Assembly (NCBI GenBank): GCA_028284445.1
Contig: JANQRS010000037.1
Span: 1 to 64,000 of the forward strand
Reading direction: 5' to 3'
DNA: 64,000 nucleotides
Source of the DNA: Calditrichia bacterium
GTDB lineage: Bacteria > Calditrichota > Calditrichia > RBG-13-44-9 > J075
The notes under the pieces are model-generated. The model was not told where the DNA came from. It saw nothing but the letters and a program-made list of their open reading frames with translations, and did no database searches. The position numbers and the translations under genes are program-made. Below are positions 52,389-60,890 of the stretch, one piece after another (within the stretch, counting starts at the first letter, position 1; each line of letters starts with the position of its first letter).

Positions 52389-52475
52389 TCTCCCCAGGTA
52401 GAAAAACAAACCTGGGGCTGTTCTAAATCATCCCGCAAGCGGGATTCTCAAGGCGAAAAGAAAATATTCGTCATT
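52389..52475. repeat. two-hairpin dispersed element, copy 2
   Basis: Second copy of the element at 30094. Hairpin one is CCCCAGGT-AGAAAAACAA-ACCTGGGG (52392-52417) and hairpin two is ATCCCG-CAAG-CGGGAT (52430-52445). The 10-base loop is identical to copy 1 while the stem has one compensated pair. It lies within the - strand locus, between the permease and TolC genes, but its orientation relative to transcription is opposite to copy 1. Confidence 0.8.
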
Positions 52476-52514
52476 TTGCTGCCACTGCATTTCAAAATCT
52501 TCATTCTTCATTCA

Positions 52515-55500
52515 TCATTCCCCCAACGCTTCGGGGCGAATTCGGATTGCATCTGCGATCACCATTCGGCCATCGGTCTTGTCCGAAAGCTGTATGGTGC
52601 TTTTGCCGGCATTGAAGAAAAATCGACCCAGCAATTGCCAGCCGGATTGCACGTTGTCGATGTCGATTTCAACCGGCGCGACAGCGTCAGCATGCTTGAT
52701 ATAGTAGGTGTAGACCCCCCAATAATTGCTGTCCTGTCCGCGACGCCGTTGCCAGGACGTCAGCAACTGCTCGCGTTCCGGTACGTAGGTATAGATTTCA
52801 TAATGACCCTTTTCAGGAATCTCGATTTCCCAGGTTGCCCGAAACTCGTCGTTGCCTGGGCGGATATAGTATGCTGAGTTGACGTATTCTCCATACAATC
52901 CCGGATTCTTGAACAAGTGCCACTGTGCAGGTGGCCGCCAGTAGCGCAGGCCGCGATAAACTTCTGTCTCCAGCGTGTCGTTGCGGTGTATCCAGCGCTT
53001 CAGGATGCTGGTGTATTCCGGACTCTCATGACTGAAGCCGCGATCGAGGTTGTCGTAAATCAGATCGTGGATATCACCTTGAGGATATTTATGTGTTAAC
53101 ACACGTTCTCCTTCAAAGCCAACGGTCTTGCGATCGAGAATCGGTTCTTCAAAATGGATGGTAGTGGCCAGGGGGAGATTGCGGGCCAGTTTTGCATCAA
53201 TCGTCATCTCAACCGGCTCTTCGTCCAGTAAAAAACTGAATTGCTTGGTTTGATGGCCTTCCAGTAAAACCAGCTGTTTTTCCGCCTCTGCATTGTTACC
53301 TGGCTGTGTTCTGCCTTCCAATTCCCGAAAGCGATAGCTGATCTCGGCAATACCGGGATTTGGTTCGGTGTTGGATAATTCGACGGTCACCTGGTAGCGG
53401 ATTCGTTCGCGATCGATAATTTTCTGAAGGCGTGATTCACCAACCTTATAGCCGGGCAGCCGGGTTTCGAACAGCCAGTTGTCGAGAATCGGGGCCGGAT
53501 CGACGTTGGTGCTTTCTTCAATGATATTGAGGATGCTGTCTATCGCCAGAACTGTAAATGGGTAACGCTCAATTTGCTGTGCTACAACAGCGCGAAGGTC
53601 GAGATCTTCGCCACGCTTTTCAAGCTGACGAAACAGCGCGCTGCCGCTAATTCTCAAGGCATTGGTCTTTAAGTCCCTGGTTTGAAGGCTATCTTGCAGA
53701 AACTCATTCAGACTTTGCGTGGAGAGCGATCGGCTGACTTTCTCGTCGTCACTGAGTCCGCCCTGCCATATCCGCTTCACCCGGCTCCTGCTGATCAGGC
53801 TGGCATAGTGGCCTTCCAGCGCGGAGTGGAATAGTGGCCAGCGCTCTGACTCGAAGAAAGATGGAAAGCTAATGTAGCTTGCGGTAAGCAGGTGATCTCG
53901 TGAATCATCAACCAGGTCGTCGCCCGGCCGGAGCCACTGCCACTCCGGCACGGCGGTAAATGTGTCCCGGAAGAAGCGCTCAAACATATTGGTTTGTTGC
54001 TCAATTTCTGTAAATGTCTGATTGCTGCGCCTTTCGCTCCACTCGGTATTGCGCTGCATACGGGTTAGATCCGCTCTCTCAAGCAAGGTGCCGCGCTCAT
54101 TCACCCAGAGTTGTTCGGGCTGATGACTGTCGCTGGCGAGCCGCCATAGACGCTTGTATGGATAGAATTGGGCCGGGACCTCAACCAGACTGAAGCGCTG
54201 AAACGGATAGCTGAGCCCCAGTTTGCGTTCAAAATCGAGGCGAATTTCCGAGAGTTTTGCCTGGTAAAGGGAATCGGTGATATCGCCCATATAATGCTGG
54301 AAATATTCCAGGCCGCTGAGCACGAAAACACTGCACTCAACTTCGTCTAGCTGCAGTGAAATTTGCTGGTAGTCGCCGATGGCCAGGGATAGCTGCGGCA
54401 AAGGTTGTTCCGGCTCAAATGTCCAGCTGCCATCGTTATTCTCGATCACCTGGCCTTGAGAAATCGGCATTAGATCCGGATGTGTGTTGACGGTCAGTTT
54501 GAAATTGATAAAATCCCGCTGGATATGATTGGGGAAACCGGCGCCGGGCGCCGGCACCGTCAAGGGATACCAGAGCGCTTCTTCAGTCAGTAGTACGTAG
54601 TCATCTTGCAGGAACGCCGCCTTTTTATGAACCCGATACGTCCAAACCCGGTATGACCGCTGATGCGTTTCTTCGTCGATATCCGAATAGCAAATTTTTT
54701 CGTCGATAGCCCCGTCATACTGTAATCGCAATGTCTGCGATTTGTTCGGTGGCAGTGCCGGGATCTCATCAAAGTGAATCAGGTGTAAATTTCTATTAAA
54801 GGAGATGGGTTGACCATCCAGTTCAGCGCTGCGAAGCTGAAGGCCCGGATTCAGCGCCAGATAAAATGTCGAAAGCGGTTCAGGTCCGTCATTAACAATC
54901 GCTAGATCCGCCGTGATTGCCAGTTGATCGCCGCTATGTGATAGCGTCAAATCGCAGTCAGATATGGTCACATTGGGCATACCCAGCACGGCCTGATTTG
55001 CCTGTCGCACCTGGGTGCGAATATCCACGGCGTTGGTATAATATGATAAATAATGATTTCCCAAAACGGAGCTAGCTGTCGCAAGCAGCAGCACTATTGT
55101 GATCCCAGTAAGTCTGAATCCGCGGGTTTGCGGCAGGCGCGGTGACATCAAGGCGCTGGCGATAAGCAGTGCAATACCGGCCAATACATACATGCCACGC
55201 TGTGCGAGAAAGTATGTCATCTCCGGCATGCCAACGATCTCGGAGAAGAAATGCGGCGTGAAGAACCCATGCGTGTCCGACACCGCATAGTAATCATGGC
55301 CAAAATAGAATAAGGATGTACCGATGAGGCCGAGCGTTAACACAACTGTGACTGCCTGATTGGGGATCAAGCGCATCAGGAAAAAAGTGAGACCGACGAT
55401 AAAAATGGTGGTCGGCAAGATCAGGGTGAGTGGATAAAAGATATAAGCCTGCCACATAAAAGGGCTATAGCTGGCGAAAAAGTTGACACCGCAAATGATC

Positions 55501-55874
55501 GCTAAATTCAACAGAACAACAAAAAAGAAGGGGAGAATACTGCCGGCGGCGTTGCCGAAGACCAGCGACAAATTAGAAATGGAGCGAACGCTCAAGACCT
55601 CGAGTGAATTAAACTTTGTCTCCCGTTTCATAATGTCGCTGGCGACAAAGATCAGGATGGCTGATTGGGCGACGTTGAGCATGGTAAGGAAGAATAGCGG
55701 GCCGGATCCTGCCCAACCGTAAACCGGAAAAGGTGGTCCAAAGGTAAAGTTCCCGAAGGCAAAAGTCATAAAAATGCCGCCGAAACCGGTGGCGCCTATT
55801 GCAAAAATACGAAATAACCCGCTTCGCAAAACAGTTTTGAACTGATAAAGAGCAACTGACCTGAATTTATTCAC
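52515..55874 (-). CDS. ABC-2-type permease with M1-peptidase-like ectodomain and golvesin-like C-terminus
   Basis: A 1119-residue protein. Residues about 1-290 contain some six to seven membrane helices of ABC-2 type. About 300-970 form a large periplasmic region that resembles M1 aminopeptidases fused to ABC permeases in Bacteroidetes, but the HExxH zinc motif is absent, so peptidase activity is unlikely. The last 130 residues (GHYEIYTYVPE, VEIDIDNVQSGWQLLGRFFF, DGRMVIADAIRIRP) match the golvesin C-terminal-like domain, a beta-sandwich. The start at GTG 55874 follows AAGGGG directly after the stop of the ATPase gene. The 17 codons upstream would overlap that gene and are unlikely. Confidence 0.85.
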   Translation of the reverse strand: MNKFRSVALYQFKTVLRSGLFRIFAIGATGFGGIFMTFAFGNFTFGPPFPVYGWAGSGPLFFLTMLNVAQSAILIFVASDIMKRETKFNSLEVLSVRSISNLSLVFGNAAGSILPFFFVVLLNLAIICGVNFFASYSPFMWQAYIFYPLTLILPTTIFIVGLTFFLMRLIPNQAVTVVLTLGLIGTSLFYFGHDYYAVSDTHGFFTPHFFSEIVGMPEMTYFLAQRGMYVLAGIALLIASALMSPRLPQTRGFRLTGITIVLLLATASSVLGNHYLSYYTNAVDIRTQVRQANQAVLGMPNVTISDCDLTLSHSGDQLAITADLAIVNDGPEPLSTFYLALNPGLQLRSAELDGQPISFNRNLHLIHFDEIPALPPNKSQTLRLQYDGAIDEKICYSDIDEETHQRSYRVWTYRVHKKAAFLQDDYVLLTEEALWYPLTVPAPGAGFPNHIQRDFINFKLTVNTHPDLMPISQGQVIENNDGSWTFEPEQPLPQLSLAIGDYQQISLQLDEVECSVFVLSGLEYFQHYMGDITDSLYQAKLSEIRLDFERKLGLSYPFQRFSLVEVPAQFYPYKRLWRLASDSHQPEQLWVNERGTLLERADLTRMQRNTEWSERRSNQTFTEIEQQTNMFERFFRDTFTAVPEWQWLRPGDDLVDDSRDHLLTASYISFPSFFESERWPLFHSALEGHYASLISRSRVKRIWQGGLSDDEKVSRSLSTQSLNEFLQDSLQTRDLKTNALRISGSALFRQLEKRGEDLDLRAVVAQQIERYPFTVLAIDSILNIIEESTNVDPAPILDNWLFETRLPGYKVGESRLQKIIDRERIRYQVTVELSNTEPNPGIAEISYRFRELEGRTQPGNNAEAEKQLVLLEGHQTKQFSFLLDEEPVEMTIDAKLARNLPLATTIHFEEPILDRKTVGFEGERVLTHKYPQGDIHDLIYDNLDRGFSHESPEYTSILKRWIHRNDTLETEVYRGLRYWRPPAQWHLFKNPGLYGEYVNSAYYIRPGNDEFRATWEIEIPEKGHYEIYTYVPEREQLLTSWQRRRGQDSNYWGVYTYYIKHADAVAPVEIDIDNVQSGWQLLGRFFFNAGKSTIQLSDKTDGRMVIADAIRIRPEALGE

Positions 55875-55884
55875 ATAACCCCTT

Positions 55885-56760
55885 TTAGAGCCGTTGATCG
55901 GTAAAGTATACGTATGCATGCTCAAGATTTGGCTCGATTTGGCGGGCGTCGAACCCGCTTACCTTATCGGCCACCACTTCAACTTCCCAGCCGTCGGCAG
56001 TTGGAATCGTGGAAGTTACCGCAAGGTTTTCCCGAATCTCACCCAAGGATGCATCCGGAACACGGAGGCGCCAGGTATGTCCGCGAGCAATGTCGATAAA
56101 GTCGTTTGGTCTACCGGTGAAGGCCACTTGACCGCGATTCAGTAAGGCCATTTGATTACAAGTACTGGAAATATCATCCACAATATGTGTTGAAAGTAAA
56201 ATAATGCGGTCAGACTGTCCCATGGCAGCGAGAATGTTCCGAAACCGAATACGTTCCTCCGGGTCAAGACCGGTGGTTGGTTCATCAACGATTAGTATGG
56301 CTGGATCCCCGATTAATGCCTGGGCAATGCCGAGACGCCGCTTCATACCACCGCTCAATTTGTTGGCGAGTTTATCTCTTGCTGTTAGCAAACCGACTTT
56401 TTCCAGCAGTTCGTCAATCAGCATTTGTCGATCCTTACGAGAGATAATGCCGGCGAGCCGCGCGCTGTAATCAAGGAATTCCCAGGACTTTAGCTTTGGG
56501 AAATTGCTGAAGCCTTGTGGAAGGTAGCCAATCTGCTGCCGGATTTCAGCTCGGTGTGCGTTAAGGTCTTTTCCATCAACAGTTATGCCCCCCGACGTGG
56601 GTGGCATGAGTGTGACCAGGATACGCATCAGGCTGGTTTTGCCCGCACCGTTCGGTCCCAACAGGCCAAACAGGCCATCACGGATGGTTAAATTGACATT
56701 GTCCAGAGCCTTAAAGGACTTGCCGTATCGCTTGGTTAAGCCGTTGATGTTGATTTCCAA
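55885..56760 (-). CDS. ABC transporter ATPase
   Basis: A 291-residue ABC ATPase with Walker A GPNGAGKTSL, Q-loop IGYLPQGF, signature LSGGMKRRLG, Walker B LIVDEPTTGLDP and H-loop STHIVDD. It is closely related to the ABC domain of the RND-ABC fusion (both have GLDPxERIRFRN). It ends ten bases before the start of the permease/ectodomain gene and probably powers it. It is the first gene of the export locus. Confidence 0.94.
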   Translation of the reverse strand: MEININGLTKRYGKSFKALDNVNLTIRDGLFGLLGPNGAGKTSLMRILVTLMPPTSGGITVDGKDLNAHRAEIRQQIGYLPQGFSNFPKLKSWEFLDYSARLAGIISRKDRQMLIDELLEKVGLLTARDKLANKLSGGMKRRLGIAQALIGDPAILIVDEPTTGLDPEERIRFRNILAAMGQSDRIILLSTHIVDDISSTCNQMALLNRGQVAFTGRPNDFIDIARGHTWRLRVPDASLGEIRENLAVTSTIPTADGWEVEVVADKVSGFDARQIEPNLEHAYVYFTDQRL

Positions 56761-56969
56761 ATGCGGTGCTCCTGAGCATGACTGACAACTAAGTAGACAG
56801 ATATCTGTCCGAAAAGTTGCAGCCTCTTTTATTTGTGAAAAGATACGATGGTCGACTGGTTCATCAAAATGATAGGGACATCCTTATGAAATCATGCCTA
56901 ATTCCTGACCCATTTGGGCAGCCACACGATGTAACTTGACAAAATTCCCGAATCTCGCTAATCTTGACA

Positions 56970-58094
56970 ATGAATAGAAGACAATTTCTCGGAATGACAA
57001 TAGCAAGCGGGTGGATATTGAATCAAATGATGAGTCGCGATGGGGCTGCCGCCGAGCAAGGTAGTGGAAAAATCAGAAACTGGGCCTGGATAGTAACAGA
57101 TACCAAGTCAACAACAGACGACTGGAAGCGGCGTTTTGCACAAATGAAGTCTTCCGGCATTGATGCGGTTCTACCGCAAATTTATGCCAGTCACAAGGCT
57201 TTTTTTGCCAGTGATCGACTGCCGGTTGAAAGCGAATGGCTTGAAATGCTTCTTCCTTTGGCAGCAGACGCTGGTTTGGAATGTCATGCCTGGATGTGGT
57301 CGATGCCCTGCAACAATCCCAAGATTATCGCTGATCATCCTGAATGGTACGTGGTCAATGCCAAGGGAGAGTCGGCTGTTGATAAGCCGGCTTATGTGCC
57401 ATATTACAAATTTATGTGCCCATCCCGGGAAGGCGTGCGCGAGTACGTTCGCGGCAATGTACGTGAGCTCTCGAATAAAGACGGCCTTGCCGGTGTGCAT
57501 CTGGATTATATTCGCTTCCCGGATGTCATTTTGCCGGAAGCGCTGCAGCCGAAATACGACATTGTTCAGGACCGTGAATATCCCGAATATGACTACTGCT
57601 ATTGTGAAAAGTGCCGGGAGGGGTTTAGCAACGAAACCGGTTTGGATGCCTTCAAACTCAAGAATGAAGCTGAGGTTGATAGCTGGAAGGCATATCGAGC
57701 CAGTCTGATTACAGCCCTGGTGCGTGACAACCTGGTGCCGATTGCCCGTGATGCCGGTAAGGAGATTACCGCGGCAGTCTTTCCCAACTGGTTTCATGTT
57801 CGTCAGAAGTGGTGGGAGTGGGGTCTCAATGCAGTCCTGCCGATGCTGTATCACGGCTTTTATAATGAAGAGATTCCCTGGATAGGGGAGATGACCCGCA
57901 GCGGCATTGAGCGTCTACCGGCAAATACGCCTTACTATAGCGGTCTTTTTGTGCCGCATATCTCTCCTGATAACATGGCTTTAGCGTATCGCACGGCCTT
58001 GGATGCCGGGGCGAAAGGCATTTCTCTATTCAATAGCTCTTCAATGTCAGATGCCCACTGGGAACGTTTATCCGAAGCAGTCAGCGCAAAATAA
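56970..58094 (+). CDS. putative glycoside hydrolase (GH10-like/DUF187 family), exported
   Basis: A 374-residue TIM-barrel protein with a Tat-like signal (MNRRQFLGMTIASGW). The family shows GVHLDYIRFPD with a probable catalytic Asp, and ECHAWMWSMPCNNP. A YCYCEKCR segment adds two CxxC-like pairs that could bind metal. It acts outside the cytoplasm on an unknown polysaccharide. No strong ribosome binding site was seen at ATG 56970. It is followed by a hairpin and then the NagB/PIG-L gene, perhaps a related amino-sugar pathway. Confidence 0.83.
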   Translation: MNRRQFLGMTIASGWILNQMMSRDGAAAEQGSGKIRNWAWIVTDTKSTTDDWKRRFAQMKSSGIDAVLPQIYASHKAFFASDRLPVESEWLEMLLPLAADAGLECHAWMWSMPCNNPKIIADHPEWYVVNAKGESAVDKPAYVPYYKFMCPSREGVREYVRGNVRELSNKDGLAGVHLDYIRFPDVILPEALQPKYDIVQDREYPEYDYCYCEKCREGFSNETGLDAFKLKNEAEVDSWKAYRASLITALVRDNLVPIARDAGKEITAAVFPNWFHVRQKWWEWGLNAVLPMLYHGFYNEEIPWIGEMTRSGIERLPANTPYYSGLFVPHISPDNMALAYRTALDAGAKGISLFNSSSMSDAHWERLSEAVSAK

Positions 58095-58128
58095 AAACAG
58101 TTTGTTTTGCCTCCGAACAAACTGTTTT
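58094..58128. terminator. AT-rich perfect inverted repeat
   Basis: AAAACAGTTTGTT and its complement (13-bp arms) flank a nine-base loop. The second arm ends in TTTT followed by GT. It is placed to terminate the hydrolase gene, though the stem is AT-rich; it could also be a palindromic operator for the gene at 58178. Confidence 0.55.
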
Positions 58129-58177
58129 GTATATTAGCTGCGAATGTCTGTTAAAATTGCGAAACGACGAGGAGATC

Positions 58178-60535
58178 ATGGCAAAAAGCAGGCGAAAAGC
58201 GCCCATTTCACGTGTGGAAGCAGTAGCTGCCCGGATGGCAAATGAGGAGTTTATTTACCGACCTACCGAAAAAATTCGAACAATTGTAGTTGAAAATTTC
58301 CCGGCCCTGGGAAAGCTTGCTGCGCTTCGCTTTCTCGAGTGGGCCCAGCATAACCAGGGACGGACGATTGCTCTTCCGACAGGCAAGACCCCTGAACACT
58401 TCATTAAGTGGGTGGGCTGGCTGTTGAGCAACTGGGAAGAAAAGAAAGCCATCAAATTGCTGGAGGAGTTTGAGGTTGATCCCGGCAAGAAGCCGGATAT
58501 GTCCAGCTTTCATTTTGTTCAAATCGACGAGTTTTACCCGATTAACAGTTGGCAGCACAACAGCTTTTATCACTATGTCAACAAATATTACATCGAGCCT
58601 TTTGGCCTGGATGCGGACAAAGCCTTGTTGATTGATCCCAATGCCATCGGACTGCTGGAAGGGGAGACCCTCGACGCAATTTGGCCCGGTCACCTTGTTG
58701 ATCTGTCACTGCGGACACGCGTCGCTCACAACGATCTCGAGGAACGGCAGCAGCGAGTGCTGCGGGAAATCGACCAGTGGTGCACCGAGTATGAATCCAA
58801 AATTCGCGCTCTCGGCGGTATCGGTTTCTTCCTCGGCGGCATCGGACCGGACGGTCACATCGGATTTAACGTGCGTGGCTCTGATCATTATTCCACGACG
58901 CGCCTGGCGGAGACCAACTATGAAACCCAGGCTGCTGCCGCCAGTGATCTCGGTGGTATCGAAATTTCACGCAACAGGCTGGTGATTACAATTGGCCTGC
59001 AGACCATCGTTTATTCCCCGGATACCACCGCCATAATAATTGCTGCTGGTGAGGCCAAGGCCGGAATTGTGAGAACGGCAATCGAGTCTGAAAAAGCGAA
59101 CGAAGTGCCTGGCTCAATATTGCAGGACCTGCCGGGAGCCGCCTTCTACATTACACATGGTGCGGCCAAGCTGCTGACCGAACGCAGCCACTTGTGGCTG
59201 TCACGCAAGCCGAAACTGGATTCTACAGCCCAATTCAATATCGTTAGTAATTGTTCTCTCAGCCTCGGAAAAAAGGTCACAAATTTGACCGAAGCAGATA
59301 TCCGCACGCATCGCAGCGGTGACCTTCTGTTGAAAAGCTTGCCTGGGTCCCTGGAGAGTTTTGTTGAGGAAATTGACCGGACCTACAAGCAGCGAATTGA
59401 CGACGGCATGAACGTACGCACCGATGAAGTTTTCCTGCACACAGCCCCGCATCATGATGATATCATGCTGGCATATATGCCGTACCTGGTCCGCCTGATG
59501 CGCGAGCAATCCAACGTTCATTACTTCAACTATCTGACCAGTGGCTTTAATGCGGTTACCAATCGTTTCATGCATGAGCAGACGGAAAATGCCAAGCACT
59601 ATATTGCCCGTCCGGACTTCAAGCAGCTGATCAAAGACGGATATTTTGAACCGCAAAACGTCATTTTCCGCAATCGCGACACCTTGCAGTATCTGGATGG
59701 ACTGGCTGCCTCAAATCCCTTCGAAACCAACGAGGGCACTGCCCGGCGTTTTCTGAGGAACCTGGTCGAAATTTACGGTGAAAACTCCGCTGAAGAGCTG
59801 CAGACGACCCTCGACATGCTAACAGAATATTTCCGTGCACAGTATCCGGGTAAGAAGGATCGTAGCGACATCCAGCGTCTGAAAGGCATGGTGCGGGAAT
59901 GGGAAGCGGATGTGCTCTGGGGCTACTTCGGCTTCGGTGCAGAGTCGGTCATTCATTCCCGTCTCGGCTTCTACAAAGGGGATATCTTCACGGAAGAACC
60001 GGAAATGAATCGTGATGTATTGCCGGTTCTGGAGACCCTGAAGCGAGTAAAACCAACGGTTGTGACGGTAGCCCTCGACCCTGAAGGCAGTGGTCCGGAT
60101 ACTCACTACAAGGTATTGCAGGCGATCTCCACGGCGCTGAAACTTTATATTGAAGAGGAGAAAGACGCAAAGATCGAGGTGTGGGGATACCGCAATGTCT
60201 GGTATCGCTATCACCCGTCCGAAGCGAATCTTTTTGTGCCGGTCACCTTTAATGCCTGGGCGATCGCAGAAGACTCCTTCCTGAATTCATTCCTATCACA
60301 AGCGGAGGCTTCCTTTCCCAGTTATCAATACGACGGTCCTTTTTCCGGATTGGCCAAGCGAATCCAGGTCGAGCAATACCGCTTCATGAAAACGATTTTG
60401 GGGCGTGACTTCTTCTACCGCAGTCCGGATTCACGGATTCGCAGCACACGTGGCCTGGTCTATCTTAAGGTCATGAATCTTGGTGAGTTCTTCCAGACCT
60501 CACGTGAGCTGCGTAAGTCAACGGAGAATGCGTAG
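58178..60535 (+). CDS. glucosamine-6-phosphate deaminase-like / PIG-L deacetylase fusion
   Basis: A 785-residue cytoplasmic protein. Residues about 60-330 resemble NagB (QIDEFYPINS, GGIGPDGHIGFN at about 220-231). Residues about 410-785 are PIG-L/LmbE-like, with the zinc motif APHHDDIML (HHDD 425-428 in place of the usual HPDD). Such fusions are known in Bacteroidetes and could deacetylate and deaminate amino-sugar phosphates in sequence. The chosen ATG 58178 follows GAGGAG; a start 17 codons upstream is unlikely. Confidence 0.9.
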   Translation: MAKSRRKAPISRVEAVAARMANEEFIYRPTEKIRTIVVENFPALGKLAALRFLEWAQHNQGRTIALPTGKTPEHFIKWVGWLLSNWEEKKAIKLLEEFEVDPGKKPDMSSFHFVQIDEFYPINSWQHNSFYHYVNKYYIEPFGLDADKALLIDPNAIGLLEGETLDAIWPGHLVDLSLRTRVAHNDLEERQQRVLREIDQWCTEYESKIRALGGIGFFLGGIGPDGHIGFNVRGSDHYSTTRLAETNYETQAAAASDLGGIEISRNRLVITIGLQTIVYSPDTTAIIIAAGEAKAGIVRTAIESEKANEVPGSILQDLPGAAFYITHGAAKLLTERSHLWLSRKPKLDSTAQFNIVSNCSLSLGKKVTNLTEADIRTHRSGDLLLKSLPGSLESFVEEIDRTYKQRIDDGMNVRTDEVFLHTAPHHDDIMLAYMPYLVRLMREQSNVHYFNYLTSGFNAVTNRFMHEQTENAKHYIARPDFKQLIKDGYFEPQNVIFRNRDTLQYLDGLAASNPFETNEGTARRFLRNLVEIYGENSAEELQTTLDMLTEYFRAQYPGKKDRSDIQRLKGMVREWEADVLWGYFGFGAESVIHSRLGFYKGDIFTEEPEMNRDVLPVLETLKRVKPTVVTVALDPEGSGPDTHYKVLQAISTALKLYIEEEKDAKIEVWGYRNVWYRYHPSEANLFVPVTFNAWAIAEDSFLNSFLSQAEASFPSYQYDGPFSGLAKRIQVEQYRFMKTILGRDFFYRSPDSRIRSTRGLVYLKVMNLGEFFQTSRELRKSTENA

Positions 60536-60574
60536 AGGGGCTAAACCCCAAATTCCAAAAGGATAAATTCCAAA

Positions 60575-60621
60575 CAAGTCCCCCCTCTATCTCCCCCGGG
60601 GGGAGATAGAGGGGGGACTTG
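60575..60621. repeat. GC-rich hairpin, family H copy 4
   Basis: A nearly perfect 47-base palindrome, arms CAAGTCCCCCCTCTATCTCC and complement around a CCCGGG centre. It shares the CCCCCTCTATCTCC arm with copies 2 and 5. Confidence 0.85.
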
Positions 60622-60780
60622 TATCAGTGTTGAAAATTGCAATTCTCCATAAAATTGTATTGGGTAATTAGCTCTCAACCAGTATTTTGTACAAGCAGTG
60701 ACATCTGGCGTTGCTGTTAGACTGGTCGGTATTTTGCATTCCCGCTTGATTTACGAACTGACATCGCTCTTGTAGGCAAG

Positions 60781-60807
60781 ATTTCCGGAAGAGGAGCTTC
60801 CGGAAAT
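60781..60807. promoter_or_regulatory. perfect 11-bp inverted repeat upstream of the BNR gene
   Basis: ATTTCCGGAAG and its complement CTTCCGGAAAT flank AGGAG. It could be an operator or a leader hairpin that hides a ribosome-binding-site-like AGGAG in its loop. No regulator is known. Confidence 0.45.
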
Positions 60808-60890
60808 AGGGGAATATACCGCCTCAGTCTTTTGGGTATGACAAGCTTGGGGAGCTTGTGGAAACAAGGACTAAATGAGTGGAGTGTATC

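Larger units (their letters stand above)
60536..60890. other. intergenic region with two hairpins
   Basis: About 355 bp without a gene. It holds family H hairpin copy 4 close to the upstream stop and a palindrome (60781-60807) 84 bp before the BNR gene. No convincing sigma-70 promoter was found. Confidence 0.55.

Noticed and set aside
53000..54500. Active M1 aminopeptidase in the ABC permease ectodomain
   Set aside because: No HExxH and no downstream Glu motif could be found in the M1-like region.
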